A stretch of 64,000 nucleotides of DNA, taken from contig NZ_CP077290.1 of NCBI RefSeq assembly GCF_019047785.1, forward strand, positions 124,001 through 188,000, in the 5' to 3' direction. The notes beneath the pieces were generated by a model. It did not search any database and had not been told where the DNA came from. It was given only the letters and a program-made list of their open reading frames with translations. A program made the translations under genes and the position numbers. Position 1 is the first letter of the stretch; each line of letters begins with the position of its first letter. Shown piece by piece: positions 9,479 to 19,467 of this stretch. The DNA is from Enterobacter cancerogenus (lineage in GTDB: Bacteria > Pseudomonadota > Gammaproteobacteria > Enterobacterales > Enterobacteriaceae).

Positions 9479-10307
9479 ACGCGTACTTGGCCGTATCGGT
9501 TTTTATCTGGGGCTGGCGGTGTTCCTGATTATCACGCTGTTCCCGTTCTTTGTGATGCTGATGACCTCGTTCAAAAGCGCAAAAGAGGCGATCTCGTTGC
9601 ACCCGACGATTTTCCCTCAGGCGTGGACGCTGCAGCACTACGTCGACATCTTTAACCCGCTGATCTTCCCGTTTGTGGACTACTTCCGCAACAGCATGGT
9701 GGTGTCGTTAACCTCGTCTGTCATTGCTGTGTTTCTTGGCACACTGGGCGCGTATGCACTCTCCAAGCTGCGCTTTAAGGGACGTGCCACGATCAACGCG
9801 AGCTTTTACACCGTCTACATGTTCTCCGGCATATTGCTGGTGGTGCCGCTGTTTAAAATCATCACCGCGCTTGGGATCTATGACACCGAAATGGCGCTCA
9901 TTATCACCATGGTGACCCAGACGCTCCCTACCGCGGTGTTCATGCTGCGCAGCTATTTCGACACCATTCCGGACGAAATAGAAGAAGCGGCAATGATGGA
10001 CGGCCTTAACCGCCTGCAAATCATCTTCCGCATTACCGTCCCGCTGGCGATATCCGGGCTGGTGTCGGTCTTCGTCTACTGCTTCATGGTGGCCTGGAAC
10101 GACTATCTGTTTGCATCCATTTTCCTGTCCAGCGCCAGCAACTTCACCTTGCCGGTGGGTCTGAACACGCTGTTTAGCACGCCAGATTACATCTGGGGTC
10201 GCATGATGGCCGCATCGCTGGTGACCGCACTGCCGGTTGTCATCATGTACGCGCTGTCTGAACGTTTTATTAAAAGTGGTTTGACCGCTGGTGGCGTAAA
10301 GGGCTGA
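9465..10307 (+). CDS. ycjP: YcjP, sugar ABC transporter permease
   Basis: Second inner-membrane permease of the ycj sugar importer, 280 residues as in E. coli. It has six likely transmembrane helices, the first being FYLGLAVFLIITLFPFFVMLM. The EAA loop reads EEAAMMDGLNRLQIIFRITVP, the docking site for the ATPase YcjV. It overlaps the ycjO frame by 14 nt, indicating coupled expression. The gene is intact, but its heterodimer partner ycjO is not. Confidence 0.94.
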   Translation: MATNKRVLGRIGFYLGLAVFLIITLFPFFVMLMTSFKSAKEAISLHPTIFPQAWTLQHYVDIFNPLIFPFVDYFRNSMVVSLTSSVIAVFLGTLGAYALSKLRFKGRATINASFYTVYMFSGILLVVPLFKIITALGIYDTEMALIITMVTQTLPTAVFMLRSYFDTIPDEIEEAAMMDGLNRLQIIFRITVPLAISGLVSVFVYCFMVAWNDYLFASIFLSSASNFTLPVGLNTLFSTPDYIWGRMMAASLVTALPVVIMYALSERFIKSGLTAGGVKG

Positions 10308-10335
10308 AGCGGCCAATTTTAACAAGGAGTGAGTC

Positions 10336-11388
10336 ATGAAGAAGTTAGTTGCGACAGCACCTCGTGTGGCTGCGCTGGTTGAATATGAAGATCGTCCCGT
10401 CGCGGCACATGAAGTCAAAATTCGCGCCCGTTTTGGTGCGCCGAAACACGGTACCGAGGTAGTGGATTTCAGAGCGGCGAGCCCGTTTATTGACGAAGAA
10501 TTTAATGCGGAGTGGCAGATGTTTACCCCGCGTGAAGAGGGTGCAGCACGCGGGATCGAGTTCGGCAAGTTCCAGCTCGGTAACATGATCGTAGGTGACA
10601 TCATTGAATGCGGTGCCGACGTCACGGAATACCAGACGGGTGACAGCGTCTGCTGCTACGGCCCGCTGCAGGAAACGGTGGTCGTGAATGCCGTGAATAA
10701 CTACAAGCTGCGCAAAATGCCGCAGGGCGCATCCTGGAAAAATGCCGTCTGCTATGACCCGGCGCAGTTCGCCATGAGCGGCGTGCGCGATGCCAACGTG
10801 CGGGTGGGCGATTTTGTCGTCGTTGTCGGCCTGGGTGCGATTGGTCAGATTGCGATTCAGCTGGCGAAAAAAGCCGGGGCATCGATGGTTATCGGTGTCG
10901 ATCCTATCGCGCATCGTTGCGAAATTGCCCGCCGCCATGGGGCAGATCACTGCCTGAACCCTATCGGCACGGACGTCGGTCTGGAGATCAAAAAACTGAC
11001 CGGAAAACAGGGTGCGGACGTGATCATCGAAACCAGTGGTTTTGCTGATGCGCTGCAGTCTGCGCTGCGCGGACTCGCATACGGCGGCACCATCTCCTAT
11101 GTTGCTTTCGCAAAACCGTTTGCCGAGGGCTTCAACCTGGGACGCGAAGCCCATTTCAACAACGCGAAGATTGTCTTCTCCCGCGCCTGCAGCGAACCCA
11201 ACCCGGACTACCCGCGCTGGAACCGCAAGCGTATCGAAGAGACATGCTGGGAACTGCTGATGAACGGCTATCTCGACTGTGACGACCTGATCGACCCGGT
11301 TGTAACGTTCACCACCAGCGCTGAAAGCTATATGAAGTATGTCGATCAGCATCCGGAACTGAGCATCAAAATGGGCGTCACTTTCTAA
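10336..11388 (+). CDS. ycjQ: YcjQ, zinc-binding sugar dehydrogenase (D-guloside 3-dehydrogenase)
   Basis: Cytoplasmic medium-chain alcohol dehydrogenase. E. coli YcjQ interconverts D-gulosides and 3-keto-D-gulosides with NAD(H). 350 residues as in E. coli. The N-terminal GroES-like catalytic domain is followed by the Rossmann fold with GLGAIGQIAIQLAKKAG near residue 165. AAGGAG precedes the ATG. With YcjS and YcjR it forms the oxidation–epimerisation–reduction set that converts gulosides to glucosides. Confidence 0.93.
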   Translation: MKKLVATAPRVAALVEYEDRPVAAHEVKIRARFGAPKHGTEVVDFRAASPFIDEEFNAEWQMFTPREEGAARGIEFGKFQLGNMIVGDIIECGADVTEYQTGDSVCCYGPLQETVVVNAVNNYKLRKMPQGASWKNAVCYDPAQFAMSGVRDANVRVGDFVVVVGLGAIGQIAIQLAKKAGASMVIGVDPIAHRCEIARRHGADHCLNPIGTDVGLEIKKLTGKQGADVIIETSGFADALQSALRGLAYGGTISYVAFAKPFAEGFNLGREAHFNNAKIVFSRACSEPNPDYPRWNRKRIEETCWELLMNGYLDCDDLIDPVVTFTTSAESYMKYVDQHPELSIKMGVTF

Positions 11389-11405
11389 GCTAAGGAGAGC
11401 AAATA

Positions 11406-12194
11406 ATGAAAATCGCAACGCAGAACCAGGCCTTTTTCCCGGCGTCGATTATGGAGAAATTCAAATACATCAAAGAGATGGGTTTTGATGGCTTTGAAAT
11501 CGACGGCAAACTGCTGGTCGACAACCTTGACGAAGTTATAGCTGCCATCAGCGCCACGGGCTTACCGGTCACGACCGCCTGCGGCGGATACGACGGCTGG
11601 ATTGGCGACTTCATCGAGGAGCGCCGTCTGAACGGCCTTAAGCAGATCGAACGCATTCTGGAAGCCCTGGCAGACGTCGGCGGTAAGGGCATTATCGTGC
11701 CTGCCGCGTGGGGTATGTTTACCTTCCGTCTGCCGCCGATGACCTCGCCACGTAGCCTGGCGGGCGATCGCAAAGCGGTCAGTGACTCTTTACGCTGGCT
11801 GGATGAGGTTGCCGCCCGTACCGGCACGACCGTGTACCTGGAGCCGCTGAACCGCTATCAGGATCACATGATCAACACGCTGGCGGACGCGCGTCGCTAT
11901 ATCGAAGAGAACGACCTGAAACACGTACAGATCATCGGCGATTTCTATCACATGAATATCGAAGAGGATTCGCTGACGGAGGCTCTGCACGCCAACCGCG
12001 ACCTGCTGGGTCACGTACACATTGCCGACAACCATCGCTATCAGCCGGGGAGCGGCAGCCTGGACTTCGCTACGCTGTTTGACCAGCTGCGCGCCGACAA
12101 TTATCAGGGCTACGTCGTTTACGAATGCCGCGTACGTGCCGACGATCCTGCACAGGCTTACCGGGACTCGCTCACTTATTTGCGTGATTGCTAA
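11406..12194 (+). CDS. ycjR: YcjR, 3-dehydro-guloside 4-epimerase
   Basis: Metal-dependent epimerase of the xylose isomerase-like TIM-barrel family. In E. coli it epimerises C4 of 3-keto-gulosides/glucosides. 262 residues, the same as E. coli. Likely metal-binding segments are VYLEPLNRY, IIGDFYHMNIEE, HVHIADNHR and the C-terminal VVYECRV. TAAGGAGAGC lies just before the ATG. It sits between the two partner dehydrogenases ycjQ and ycjS. Confidence 0.93.
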   Translation: MKIATQNQAFFPASIMEKFKYIKEMGFDGFEIDGKLLVDNLDEVIAAISATGLPVTTACGGYDGWIGDFIEERRLNGLKQIERILEALADVGGKGIIVPAAWGMFTFRLPPMTSPRSLAGDRKAVSDSLRWLDEVAARTGTTVYLEPLNRYQDHMINTLADARRYIEENDLKHVQIIGDFYHMNIEEDSLTEALHANRDLLGHVHIADNHRYQPGSGSLDFATLFDQLRADNYQGYVVYECRVRADDPAQAYRDSLTYLRDC

Positions 12195-12208
12195 GGATGA
12201 TAAGCGTG

Positions 12209-13264
12209 ATGAGTGCTTCTACACCTTCGTCTCTGCGCGTCGCCATTATTGGCGCCGGGCAGGTTGCAGACAAAGTGCATGCCTCGTATTACGCAACGCG
12301 CAGTGATGTTCAACTGGTGGCTGTCATGGACAGCCGCCTTGAGCAGGCACAGGCGTTTGCGGAACGTCATGCCATCCCTTCGGCATGGCAGGATGTGCAA
12401 GAGATGCTGCGGGCGGTTAATCCCGACGTGGTGAGCGTTTGCTCGCCTAATCGCTTTCATTTTGAACACGTCATGGCGGCGCTGGAGGCAGGTTGTCATG
12501 TGATGTGCGAGAAACCGCCTGCGATGACCCCGGAGCAGGCCGATCTGATGCGCATCGCCGCGCGCAAAGCGGGAAAAGTGCTGGCGTATGATTTTCACCA
12601 CCGTTTTGCCCGCGATACGCAGCTGCTGCGCGAGGCTGTGCAAAACGGCACCTTAGGGGAAATCTATTTCACCTCTGCGCAGGCGTTGCGCCGTTGCGGC
12701 GTGCCGGGCTGGGGCGTCTTTACTAATAAAGCTCTCCAGGGCGGCGGACCGCTGATTGATATCGGTATTCATATGCTGGATGCCGCGATGTATGTACTCG
12801 GTTTCCCGGCAGTCAAACGCGTGACGGCGCACAGTTTTCAAAAGCTTGGCACCTGTAAACACAGCGGGCAGTTTGGCGAGTGGGACCCTGCGCAGTACAC
12901 CGTTGAAGATGCTCTTTTCGGGACGGTTGAGTTTTGCAATGGCGGCATACTGCGCCTGGATACGTCCTTTGCGCTGAACATCCGCGAACAGTCGATCATG
13001 AATGTCTCATTCTGCGGAGAAAAAGCCGGCGCAACGCTGTTCCCGGCACACATTTACAACGATGAAGCGGGCGGGTTGAAGACGCTGATGCAGCGGGAAG
13101 AGGCGGATGATCAGCGCCATTTACGCAGCATGGATGCCTTTGTTCGCCATGTTTTGGGCGAGCCTGTTGCGATTGCCGATGCTGAGCAGGGACTGGTGAT
13201 CCAGCAGCTGGTCGCGGCGCTGTACGAATCGGCTGAGAAAGGGGAAAGCGTGACGTTATGCTGA
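12209..13264 (+). CDS. ycjS: YcjS, Gfo/Idh/MocA-family glucoside 3-dehydrogenase
   Basis: Cytoplasmic NAD-dependent oxidoreductase, reported in E. coli as a D-glucoside 3-dehydrogenase. The N-terminal Rossmann motif is VAIIGAGQVADK and the active-site lysine motif is CEKPPAMT. The ATG at 12209 gives 351 residues, equal to E. coli. GTG 12206 and ATG 12197 are alternatives sharing the AAGGA at 12193. The end overlaps the ycjT start by 7 nt. Confidence 0.92.
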   Translation: MSASTPSSLRVAIIGAGQVADKVHASYYATRSDVQLVAVMDSRLEQAQAFAERHAIPSAWQDVQEMLRAVNPDVVSVCSPNRFHFEHVMAALEAGCHVMCEKPPAMTPEQADLMRIAARKAGKVLAYDFHHRFARDTQLLREAVQNGTLGEIYFTSAQALRRCGVPGWGVFTNKALQGGGPLIDIGIHMLDAAMYVLGFPAVKRVTAHSFQKLGTCKHSGQFGEWDPAQYTVEDALFGTVEFCNGGILRLDTSFALNIREQSIMNVSFCGEKAGATLFPAHIYNDEAGGLKTLMQREEADDQRHLRSMDAFVRHVLGEPVAIADAEQGLVIQQLVAALYESAEKGESVTLC

Positions 13265-15537
13265 ACCTCTCTGTATTAACCGATCCGGGCTTTAACCCAC
13301 ACGGCCTGAATAAATATGCCTCCATTATGGCATGTGGTAATGGCTATATGGGGATCCGCGCCACCCACGAAGAAGATTACACCCAGCAAACGCGCGGCAT
13401 GTTCCTTGCCGGGCTGTACCATAAGGCCGGGCGTAACGAAACCAACGAACTCATTAATATTCCGGATATTACCGGCATTGAGATTGAGCTTGATGGCGAG
13501 CATTTTACGCTGCTGTCAGGGGAGATCCTCAGCTGGCAGCGTGAGCTTGCGTTTGCAAACGGTGAGCTGCGACGCAGCGTGCTCTGGCGTTCGCCTGCGG
13601 GCAAAACCTATCGTCTGGAAAGTCGCCGTTTTGTCTCCTTAGATCAGCTGTCGCTGGTGGCGATGCAACTCTCCATCACCCCCGTTGATTCAGCGTCGAA
13701 AATCGTATTGAAAACCGGCATTGATGCCACGCAAACCAACAGCGGCAGGCAGCATCTGGACGAAGTTTCCGTCAGGGTCTTTGACCCGAATTTCATACAG
13801 GGCGTGTATGAAACGCAGGATCGCGCCAGCGATGTAGTGGTGTCGACCTTTTGCCAGCTCTCATCCGAGAGCGAAAGCTGTTTCGCGGCCAAAAATCGTC
13901 GCGTAACGTGCCAGCATGCGTTTGAGGTTGCGGCGGGTGACACTGTCACCTTAGAGAAAATTTGCTGGGTTACCTGGCGAAGCGAAAAAGCGCTCTCGCA
14001 GGACGCGTTCGCCCGACATGCCCTGGCAGAGCTAAAAGTCTGTGCGGCACGAGGCTACGAGGCTTTACTCGAAAGCTCAACATGTGCCTGGGAAAACGTC
14101 TGGCGCGACAGTCGCGTAGGGGTGGAGTCAGACTCCTGGCAGGATCAAATGGCGCTGGATTATGCAGTCTGGCATCTGACGACGATGACCCCCGCCCATG
14201 ATGAACGCAGCAGCATTGCGGCAAAAGGGCTGACCGGCGAGGGCTATAAAGGGCACGTTTTCTGGGATACCGAAATCTTCCTGTTGCCTTTCCATCTGTT
14301 TACCCGTCCTGCGACGGCTCGCAGCCTGCTGCGTTATCGCTGGTTAAATCTCTCCGGCGCACGGGCGAAAGCTCGCCAAAACGGCTGGCCCGGCGCGCTG
14401 TTCCCGTGGGAAAGCGCCGCAAGCGGGCAGGAAGAAACGCCCGAATTTGCCGCGATTAATATCCGAACCGGCGTACGCCAGAAAGTCGCTTCCGCGCTGG
14501 CGGAGCACCATATTGTGGCGGATATCGCCTGGGCCGTTGTTGCTTACTGGCAGGCCACGCAGGATGAAACCTTCATGCGCAATGAAGGGCTAACGCTGCT
14601 GATGGAAACCGCACTGTTCTGGATCGGACGGTCCACGGAGGTAAACGGGCGTCTGGAAATCCACGATGTGATCGGCCCTGACGAGTATACGGAACACGTT
14701 AATAACAACGCTTATACCAACTATCTGGCCTGGCATAATGTCGACAGTGCGCTTAAGTTTGCCACGAAGTTTGGACGGCAAGACCCTCAGTTCATCGACA
14801 AGGCGAATCGTTTCCTTGCGCGTCTTTGGCTGCCTGAGGCCGGCGCGGACGGGGTCATTCCGCAGGATGATACGTTCCTGACAAAACCTGCTATTGACCT
14901 GAGCCGCTATAAAGCGAAAGCGGGCAAGCAAACCATCCTGCTTGACTACTCGCGCGCGGAAGTCAACGAGATGCAAATCCTCAAGCAGGCGGACGTGGTG
15001 ATGCTCAACTATCTGTTGCCGGAGCGGTTTACGCCTGCGCAGTGTGCCGCCAACCTGAGCTTCTATGAGCCGCGCACGATCCACGACTCGTCGTTAAGCA
15101 AAGCCATTCATGGCATTGTTGCCGCACGTTGTGGTGATATCGAGCGGGCCTATGCCTTCTGGCGCGACGGTATCGCCATTGATTTGGGCGATGATCCGCA
15201 CAGCAGCGACGATGGCATTCACGCCGCCGCGACGGGCGCGATCTGGCTGGGCGCTATTCAGGGCTTTGCGGGACTGAACGTTGTGGAAGGGGAACTGCAT
15301 CTTGCCCCACAGCTTCCGTCACACTGGCGCAAACTTGCCTTCCCGCTGCGCTGGCGCAACGCACGGATGTTCTTCACCTTTGCAAATGACGTCCTGACCC
15401 TTGAAACCTCCGCACCCGTTACCTTTACGCTGTGGGGCAAAACCCTGACCGCATCAGGCGTGCAGTCCTGGTCTTATCAGGATTTTATTGTGTCTGACAT
15501 TGGGACCGCTACCACGGAGAGGTGCAACCATGCTTAA
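13258..15537 (+). CDS. ycjT: YcjT, kojibiose phosphorylase
   Basis: GH65 inverting phosphorylase. E. coli YcjT cleaves kojibiose (alpha-1,2-diglucose) with phosphate to beta-glucose 1-phosphate and glucose. 759 residues, against 755 in E. coli. The (alpha/alpha)6 barrel carries [11 protein letters not shown] and the general-acid motif [13 protein letters not shown] near residue 475. The phosphate-site region reads [20 protein letters not shown]. The second 14-bp LacI-type operator is inside the last codons. The product, beta-glucose 1-phosphate, is the substrate of YcjU next door. Confidence 0.94.
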   Translation: MLNLSVLTDPGFNPHGLNKYASIMACGNGYMGIRATHEEDYTQQTRGMFLAGLYHKAGRNETNELINIPDITGIEIELDGEHFTLLSGEILSWQRELAFANGELRRSVLWRSPAGKTYRLESRRFVSLDQLSLVAMQLSITPVDSASKIVLKTGIDATQTNSGRQHLDEVSVRVFDPNFIQGVYETQDRASDVVVSTFCQLSSESESCFAAKNRRVTCQHAFEVAAGDTVTLEKICWVTWRSEKALSQDAFARHALAELKVCAARGYEALLESSTCAWENVWRDSRVGVESDSWQDQMALDYAVWHLTTMTPAHDERSSIAAKGLTGEGYKGHVFWDTEIFLLPFHLFTRPATARSLLRYRWLNLSGARAKARQNGWPGALFPWESAASGQEETPEFAAINIRTGVRQKVASALAEHHIVADIAWAVVAYWQATQDETFMRNEGLTLLMETALFWIGRSTEVNGRLEIHDVIGPDEYTEHVNNNAYTNYLAWHNVDSALKFATKFGRQDPQFIDKANRFLARLWLPEAGADGVIPQDDTFLTKPAIDLSRYKAKAGKQTILLDYSRAEVNEMQILKQADVVMLNYLLPERFTPAQCAANLSFYEPRTIHDSSLSKAIHGIVAARCGDIERAYAFWRDGIAIDLGDDPHSSDDGIHAAATGAIWLGAIQGFAGLNVVEGELHLAPQLPSHWRKLAFPLRWRNARMFFTFANDVLTLETSAPVTFTLWGKTLTASGVQSWSYQDFIVSDIGTATTERCNHA
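15501..15514 (+). promoter_or_regulatory. LacI-type operator, probable YcjW site 2
   Basis: TGGGACCGCTACCA, identical over all 14 bases to the site at 5557, lies within the 3' end of ycjT, 15 bp before the ycjU ATG. The identity is remarkable because here the bases also have to encode ycjT. No convincing -35/-10 pair was found beside it. It may control an internal promoter, act as a roadblock, or serve as an auxiliary operator. Confidence 0.55.
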
Positions 15538-16204
15538 GGCCGTTGTATTTGATTTAGATGGCGTCATTACCGACACCGCACACCTGCACTTCCTGGCCTG
15601 GCGTGCCGTGGCGGCGGAGGTCGGTATCACCATCGACGAGCATTTTAACGAACAGTTGAAGGGCATCAGCCGCATGGATTCCCTTCAACGGATCCTGCAA
15701 CACGGCGGGAAAGCAGAGGCGTTTGACGATGGGCAGCGTCTGATGCTCGCGGGTAAAAAAAACGATCTCTATGTGCAATCGCTTGGGTCACTGACGCAGG
15801 ACTCACTGCTGCCGGGGATGGGGGAGGTGCTGGCGGACATACGTGCGGCGAAGGTCAAGACTGGCCTGGCCTCTGTTTCTCTCAATGCGCCGCGTATTTT
15901 GCAGGCGCTTGGCATTCACGAGGCGTTTGATTTTTGTGCCGATGCCTCGCGCATCGCCCGCTCAAAACCTGATCCGGAGATTTTTCTTGCGGCCTGTGCG
16001 GGGCTGAACGTTCGCCCGGAAGAGGCTATCGGTATTGAAGATGCTGCCGCTGGCGTTGAGGCAATCAACGCGGCGGGAATGTTGTCGGTGGGCATTGGCT
16101 CAGGCCTGACGCATGCCGGGCTACAACTTCAGTGCACGCAGGAATTGACCTGGAAATGCCTGCAGGATTTCTGGACTTCCCGGACCGTATCGAAAAGGAA
16201 CTAA
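15530..16204 (+). CDS. ycjU: YcjU, beta-phosphoglucomutase
   Basis: HAD-superfamily enzyme that converts beta-glucose 1-phosphate to glucose 6-phosphate, feeding the YcjT product into glycolysis. The nucleophile motif is [11 protein letters not shown] right after the start. The cap domain carries RMDSLQRIL, and motif IV is [17 protein letters not shown]. The ATG at 15530 follows CGGAGAGG and gives 224 residues, near the 219 of E. coli. The earlier in-frame start at 15488 lies inside ycjT and is unlikely. Confidence 0.93.
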   Translation: MLKAVVFDLDGVITDTAHLHFLAWRAVAAEVGITIDEHFNEQLKGISRMDSLQRILQHGGKAEAFDDGQRLMLAGKKNDLYVQSLGSLTQDSLLPGMGEVLADIRAAKVKTGLASVSLNAPRILQALGIHEAFDFCADASRIARSKPDPEIFLAACAGLNVRPEEAIGIEDAAAGVEAINAAGMLSVGIGSGLTHAGLQLQCTQELTWKCLQDFWTSRTVSKRN

Positions 16205-16206
16205 CA

Positions 16207-17289
16207 ATGGCTCAACTCTCTTTAAAACACATCCAGAAAATCTACGATAACCAGGTTCATGTGGTTAAAGATTTCAACCTTGAGATCGAGGATAAGGAAT
16301 TCATCGTTTTCGTCGGTCCGTCTGGCTGTGGTAAATCGACAACGCTTCGCATGATTGCCGGTCTGGAGGAGATCAGCGCAGGCGAGCTGGTGATTGACGG
16401 CGTGTGCATGAACGACGTGCCCGCCAAGTCGCGCGATATCGCGATGGTTTTCCAGAACTACGCGCTTTATCCGCACATGACGGTCTACGACAACATGGCG
16501 TTTGGCCTGAAAATGCAGAAAATTGCGCCTTCGGTCATTGAAGAACGCGTCAACTGGGCCGCGCAAATCCTCGGCCTTCGTGACTACCTTAAGCGTAAGC
16601 CTGGCGCACTGTCCGGCGGTCAGCGCCAGCGCGTGGCCTTAGGCCGGGCGATTGTACGCGAGGCGGGCGTGTTCCTGATGGATGAACCGTTGTCTAACCT
16701 GGATGCCAAACTTCGCGTGCAGATGCGTGCTGAAATCAGCAAGCTGCACCAGAAGCTCAACACCACCATGATTTACGTCACCCACGATCAGACGGAAGCC
16801 ATGACCATGGCCACCCGCATCGTGATCCTGAAAGACGGGATTATCCAGCAGGTGGGGGCGCCGAAACTGGTTTATAACGAACCGGCAAACATGTTTGTGG
16901 CCGGGTTTATTGGCTCGCCTGCGATGAACTTTATCCGTGGGGCCATTGACGGCCAGTATTTTGTCACGGAAACGCTGCGTCTTGAGATCCCCGCAGACAA
17001 GCTTGCCGTCCTCAACGCAAAAGGTTACCAGCGCAAAGCGATGGTCTTTGGTATCCGCCCGGAAGATATTCTTACGCCACAGCATAGTGGTGAGGCTATT
17101 ACCGCCAGGATCAGCGTCGCTGAACTCACCGGGGCGGAGTTTATGCTTTATGCCGCCGTCGGCGGACATGAACTGGTTGTCCGTGCGGGTGCCGCCAATG
17201 ATTATGCAGCCGGAGATAATATCGGCATTCAGTTCGATATGAATAAGTGCCATTTCTTCGATGCAGAAACCGAAGAGGCTATTAGATAA
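16207..17289 (+). CDS. ycjV: YcjV, sugar ABC transporter ATPase (MsmX/UgpC type)
   Basis: ATP-binding subunit for the YcjN-O-P importer, 360 residues. Walker A GPSGCGKST lies near residue 37, the signature LSGGQRQRVALGRAIVR near 135 and Walker B VFLMDEP near 158. The H-loop is YVTHDQTEA, with a C-terminal TOBE-type regulatory domain. The gene is fully open here. From memory, the K-12 copy is annotated as a pseudogene. The ATG at 16207 is 3 bases past the ycjU stop. Such ATPases may serve several permeases. Confidence 0.93.
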   Translation: MAQLSLKHIQKIYDNQVHVVKDFNLEIEDKEFIVFVGPSGCGKSTTLRMIAGLEEISAGELVIDGVCMNDVPAKSRDIAMVFQNYALYPHMTVYDNMAFGLKMQKIAPSVIEERVNWAAQILGLRDYLKRKPGALSGGQRQRVALGRAIVREAGVFLMDEPLSNLDAKLRVQMRAEISKLHQKLNTTMIYVTHDQTEAMTMATRIVILKDGIIQQVGAPKLVYNEPANMFVAGFIGSPAMNFIRGAIDGQYFVTETLRLEIPADKLAVLNAKGYQRKAMVFGIRPEDILTPQHSGEAITARISVAELTGAEFMLYAAVGGHELVVRAGAANDYAAGDNIGIQFDMNKCHFFDAETEEAIR

Positions 17290-17300
17290 AGAAGTATCAG

Positions 17301-17327
17301 CCGGGAATGCAAATTTCCGGTTTTTTT
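17301..17327 (+). terminator. Intrinsic terminator after ycjV
   Basis: CCGGGAA/TTTCCGG stem (one G-U pair) with a 6-nt loop, followed by seven T residues. It lies 11 bp after the ycjV stop and separates the ycj operon from ompG. Confidence 0.85.
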
Positions 17328-17354
17328 GGTTGTTAATTATAAAGGAATATTTTA

Positions 17355-18269
17355 ATGAGTACTCTACTAAAAAGTGCTGCGTTTGTTTTATGCGCAGGGG
17401 TTAGCTGCGCACAGGCAACAGAAACAGCAAAGCAGTGGGATTTTAATATTGGGGCCATGTATGAAATCGAAAACGTCGAGGGTCAGGGCGACGATAAAGA
17501 TGGATTATATGAACCTTCCGTATGGTTTAATGCCACATGGGATGCATGGACAATATCTCTCGCCATGTATCAGGAGGGGCCTGTCGATTACAGCAGTATG
17601 ACCCGGGGAACCTATTTTGACCGCCCTGAAATTGAGTTGCGTTATCGCTTTATTGGAACGGATGATTTTACCTTTGGCCTCACCGGTGGTTTCCGAAACT
17701 ACGGCTATCACTTTAAGGATGAGCACGGTGCGAAGGACGGCAGCGCGAATATGCAGCGCTATAAAATTCAGCCGGACTGGGATATTAAATTAACCGATGA
17801 CTGGCGCTTTGGCGGTTGGTTATCCCTGTACCAGTTTGCTAACGATCTTGAAAAAACCGGCTATGCTGACAGCCGCGTTGAAACGGAAACGGGCTTTACC
17901 TGGACCCTTAACGAAACATTCTCTGCGAAAGTGAATTACTATTTAGAGCGCGGTTTCAATATGGACAGTTCACGTAATAACGGCGAATTTTCCACGCAGG
18001 AAATCCGCGCTTATCTGCCGGTTTCATTAGGCCAGACCACGCTGACGCCCTATACCCGGCTTGGTCTTGATCGCTGGTCCAACTGGGACTGGCGTGACGA
18101 TCCAGAGCGCGAAGGCCACGATTTCAACCGCCTGGGCCTGTTGTATGCCTACGATTTCAATAATGGTCTCTCCATGACGCTGGAATATGCCTACGAATGG
18201 GAAAACCATGATGAAGGCGACAGCGATCGTTTCCACTATGCGGGCGTGGGCGTGAATTACGCGTTCTGA
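17355..18269 (+). CDS. ompG: OmpG, monomeric outer-membrane porin
   Basis: Fourteen-stranded monomeric outer-membrane porin with broad oligosaccharide permeability, 304 residues (E. coli 301). The signal peptide MSTLLKSAAFVLCAGVSCAQA is followed by a mature start near TETAKQWDF. Alternating beta strands run to a C-terminal phenylalanine (GVGVNYAF), the outer-membrane targeting signal. AAGGAA precedes the ATG. Its position beside the ycj genes suggests it admits their oligosaccharide substrates (inference). Confidence 0.93.
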   Translation: MSTLLKSAAFVLCAGVSCAQATETAKQWDFNIGAMYEIENVEGQGDDKDGLYEPSVWFNATWDAWTISLAMYQEGPVDYSSMTRGTYFDRPEIELRYRFIGTDDFTFGLTGGFRNYGYHFKDEHGAKDGSANMQRYKIQPDWDIKLTDDWRFGGWLSLYQFANDLEKTGYADSRVETETGFTWTLNETFSAKVNYYLERGFNMDSSRNNGEFSTQEIRAYLPVSLGQTTLTPYTRLGLDRWSNWDWRDDPEREGHDFNRLGLLYAYDFNNGLSMTLEYAYEWENHDEGDSDRFHYAGVGVNYAF

Positions 18270-18278
18270 CCGGTCTGT

Positions 18279-18302
18279 CACCAGGGGCGTGTGCCCCTGG
18301 TG
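18279..18302. terminator. Hairpin between convergent ompG and ycjW
   Basis: A perfect 10-bp stem CACCAGGGGC/GCCCCTGGTG with a GTGT loop occupies the gap between the convergent ompG and ycjW stops. It directly abuts the ycjW TAA. No T-run follows on either side, so termination may be partial. Confidence 0.65.
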
Positions 18303-19313
18303 TTAGCGTAGCGACGCGGTAAACGAAAAGTGGGTATCCACCAGGATTTTTTGCGGGGCAGGTGTACCGGCAATACGTTTAAACAGCAGGTCGCAACTCT
18401 CTTCGCCCAACTTCTGCGTGGGGATATCAAAACCGCCTGGGGCCGGGGTCAGTATGAGGGACAGCATCGGATCGCTGTATCCCGCCACGGCCAGTTGCTC
18501 GGGGATCATCAGGTTCAGCTCGTCTGCGGCGCGGTACAGGCTTAGCAGCTTCATACTGTCAGTGGCGAACACCGCATCCGGGGGATTCGCGGATGAGAGC
18601 AGGCGACACGCTGCCGCCAGTGCGCTCTCGTGGGTATAACCGCCATCGATCATCCAGTCGGGATGAATGTCTATTTTGTTATGTTCAAGGCTGGCCTTAT
18701 AACCCGCCAGACGGTCTATTGAAACGTGGTAATCAAGCGGGGCGTGTAGACAGGCTATTTTGCGATGCCCCTGTTTAATAAACGTCTCGGTGAGTGTGAA
18801 ACTATCACGGAAGTTATCAGTGTCGACCGAGCAGATATTGTTATATTCGCCTTCCACTTTACCAATAACGACAACGGGCACGCCGTATGCATCCAGCCTT
18901 GAAAAATAGGATTCATTGGCTGGCGAACTCAGCATGATGATCCCTTTAATCATTTTTTGCTTAATTTTGCTTTCGCATTTCAGTAAATCATCTTCACTGT
19001 TTTTCGATGTCTGCAATATAACGTCAAAGCCTTCCTGCTCCGCTTTCGCTGTTATTGCATGAAGCACGTCGGAGAAAAAAGGATTGCCCGCCGTAGTTTT
19101 TGTCGATCGTGTTGAAATGACCATAATGGCATCAAAGCCAGAAGAGGTCAGGGCGCGAGCAAGTTTATTCGGTTGATAATTTAAGGCTTCAATCGCCTTT
19201 TGCACTTTTTCGAGCGCTTCAGGAGAGATATTGGTTTGTTTATTCAATACTCGTGACACGGTTGATTTCGAAACGCCAGCAACCCGCGCAATATCATAGA
19301 TGGTGGGTGACAT
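18303..19313 (-). CDS. ycjW: YcjW, LacI-family regulator of the ycj genes
   Basis: LacI/GalR-type repressor, 336 residues (E. coli 332). The N-terminal helix-turn-helix is [27 protein letters not shown], followed by the hinge helix KLARALTS. A periplasmic-binding-like effector domain (Peripla_BP) follows. In E. coli it is reported to control ycj carbohydrate genes and pspE. Here pspE is missing, and two identical candidate operators lie at ycjM and before ycjU. The inducer is presumably a sugar handled by the operon. Confidence 0.93.
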   Translation of the reverse strand: MSPTIYDIARVAGVSKSTVSRVLNKQTNISPEALEKVQKAIEALNYQPNKLARALTSSGFDAIMVISTRSTKTTAGNPFFSDVLHAITAKAEQEGFDVILQTSKNSEDDLLKCESKIKQKMIKGIIMLSSPANESYFSRLDAYGVPVVVIGKVEGEYNNICSVDTDNFRDSFTLTETFIKQGHRKIACLHAPLDYHVSIDRLAGYKASLEHNKIDIHPDWMIDGGYTHESALAAACRLLSSANPPDAVFATDSMKLLSLYRAADELNLMIPEQLAVAGYSDPMLSLILTPAPGGFDIPTQKLGEESCDLLFKRIAGTPAPQKILVDTHFSFTASLR

Positions 19314-19388
19314 ACACCTTACTCACTTCTACTGACAGCAATGACGTTCATCTTACTGGAGAAAAAACGGCAATAGCAATAATTATGA

Positions 19389-19417
19389 ATTGATAATCAA
19401 CGATCTGCCCCAATTTA
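19389..19417 (+). promoter_or_regulatory. Candidate sigma-32 heat-shock promoter of ycjX
   Basis: A TTGATAA -35-like box, 11 bp, then CCCCAATTTA, which closely resembles the sigma-32 -10 element CCCCATNTA. It ends about 50 bp before the ycjX ATG. The E. coli ycjXF genes belong to the heat-shock regulon, which supports the call. Confidence 0.65.
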
Positions 19418-19467
19418 TTGTATTCTGAAGCAAGTCATTACAGGCTTCCAGGCAATGAAGGACGGCG

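Noticed and set aside
10345..11418. 357-codon open frame antisense to ycjQ
   Set aside because: Shadow of a G+C-rich gene; low-complexity His/Arg/Val content and no start signal.
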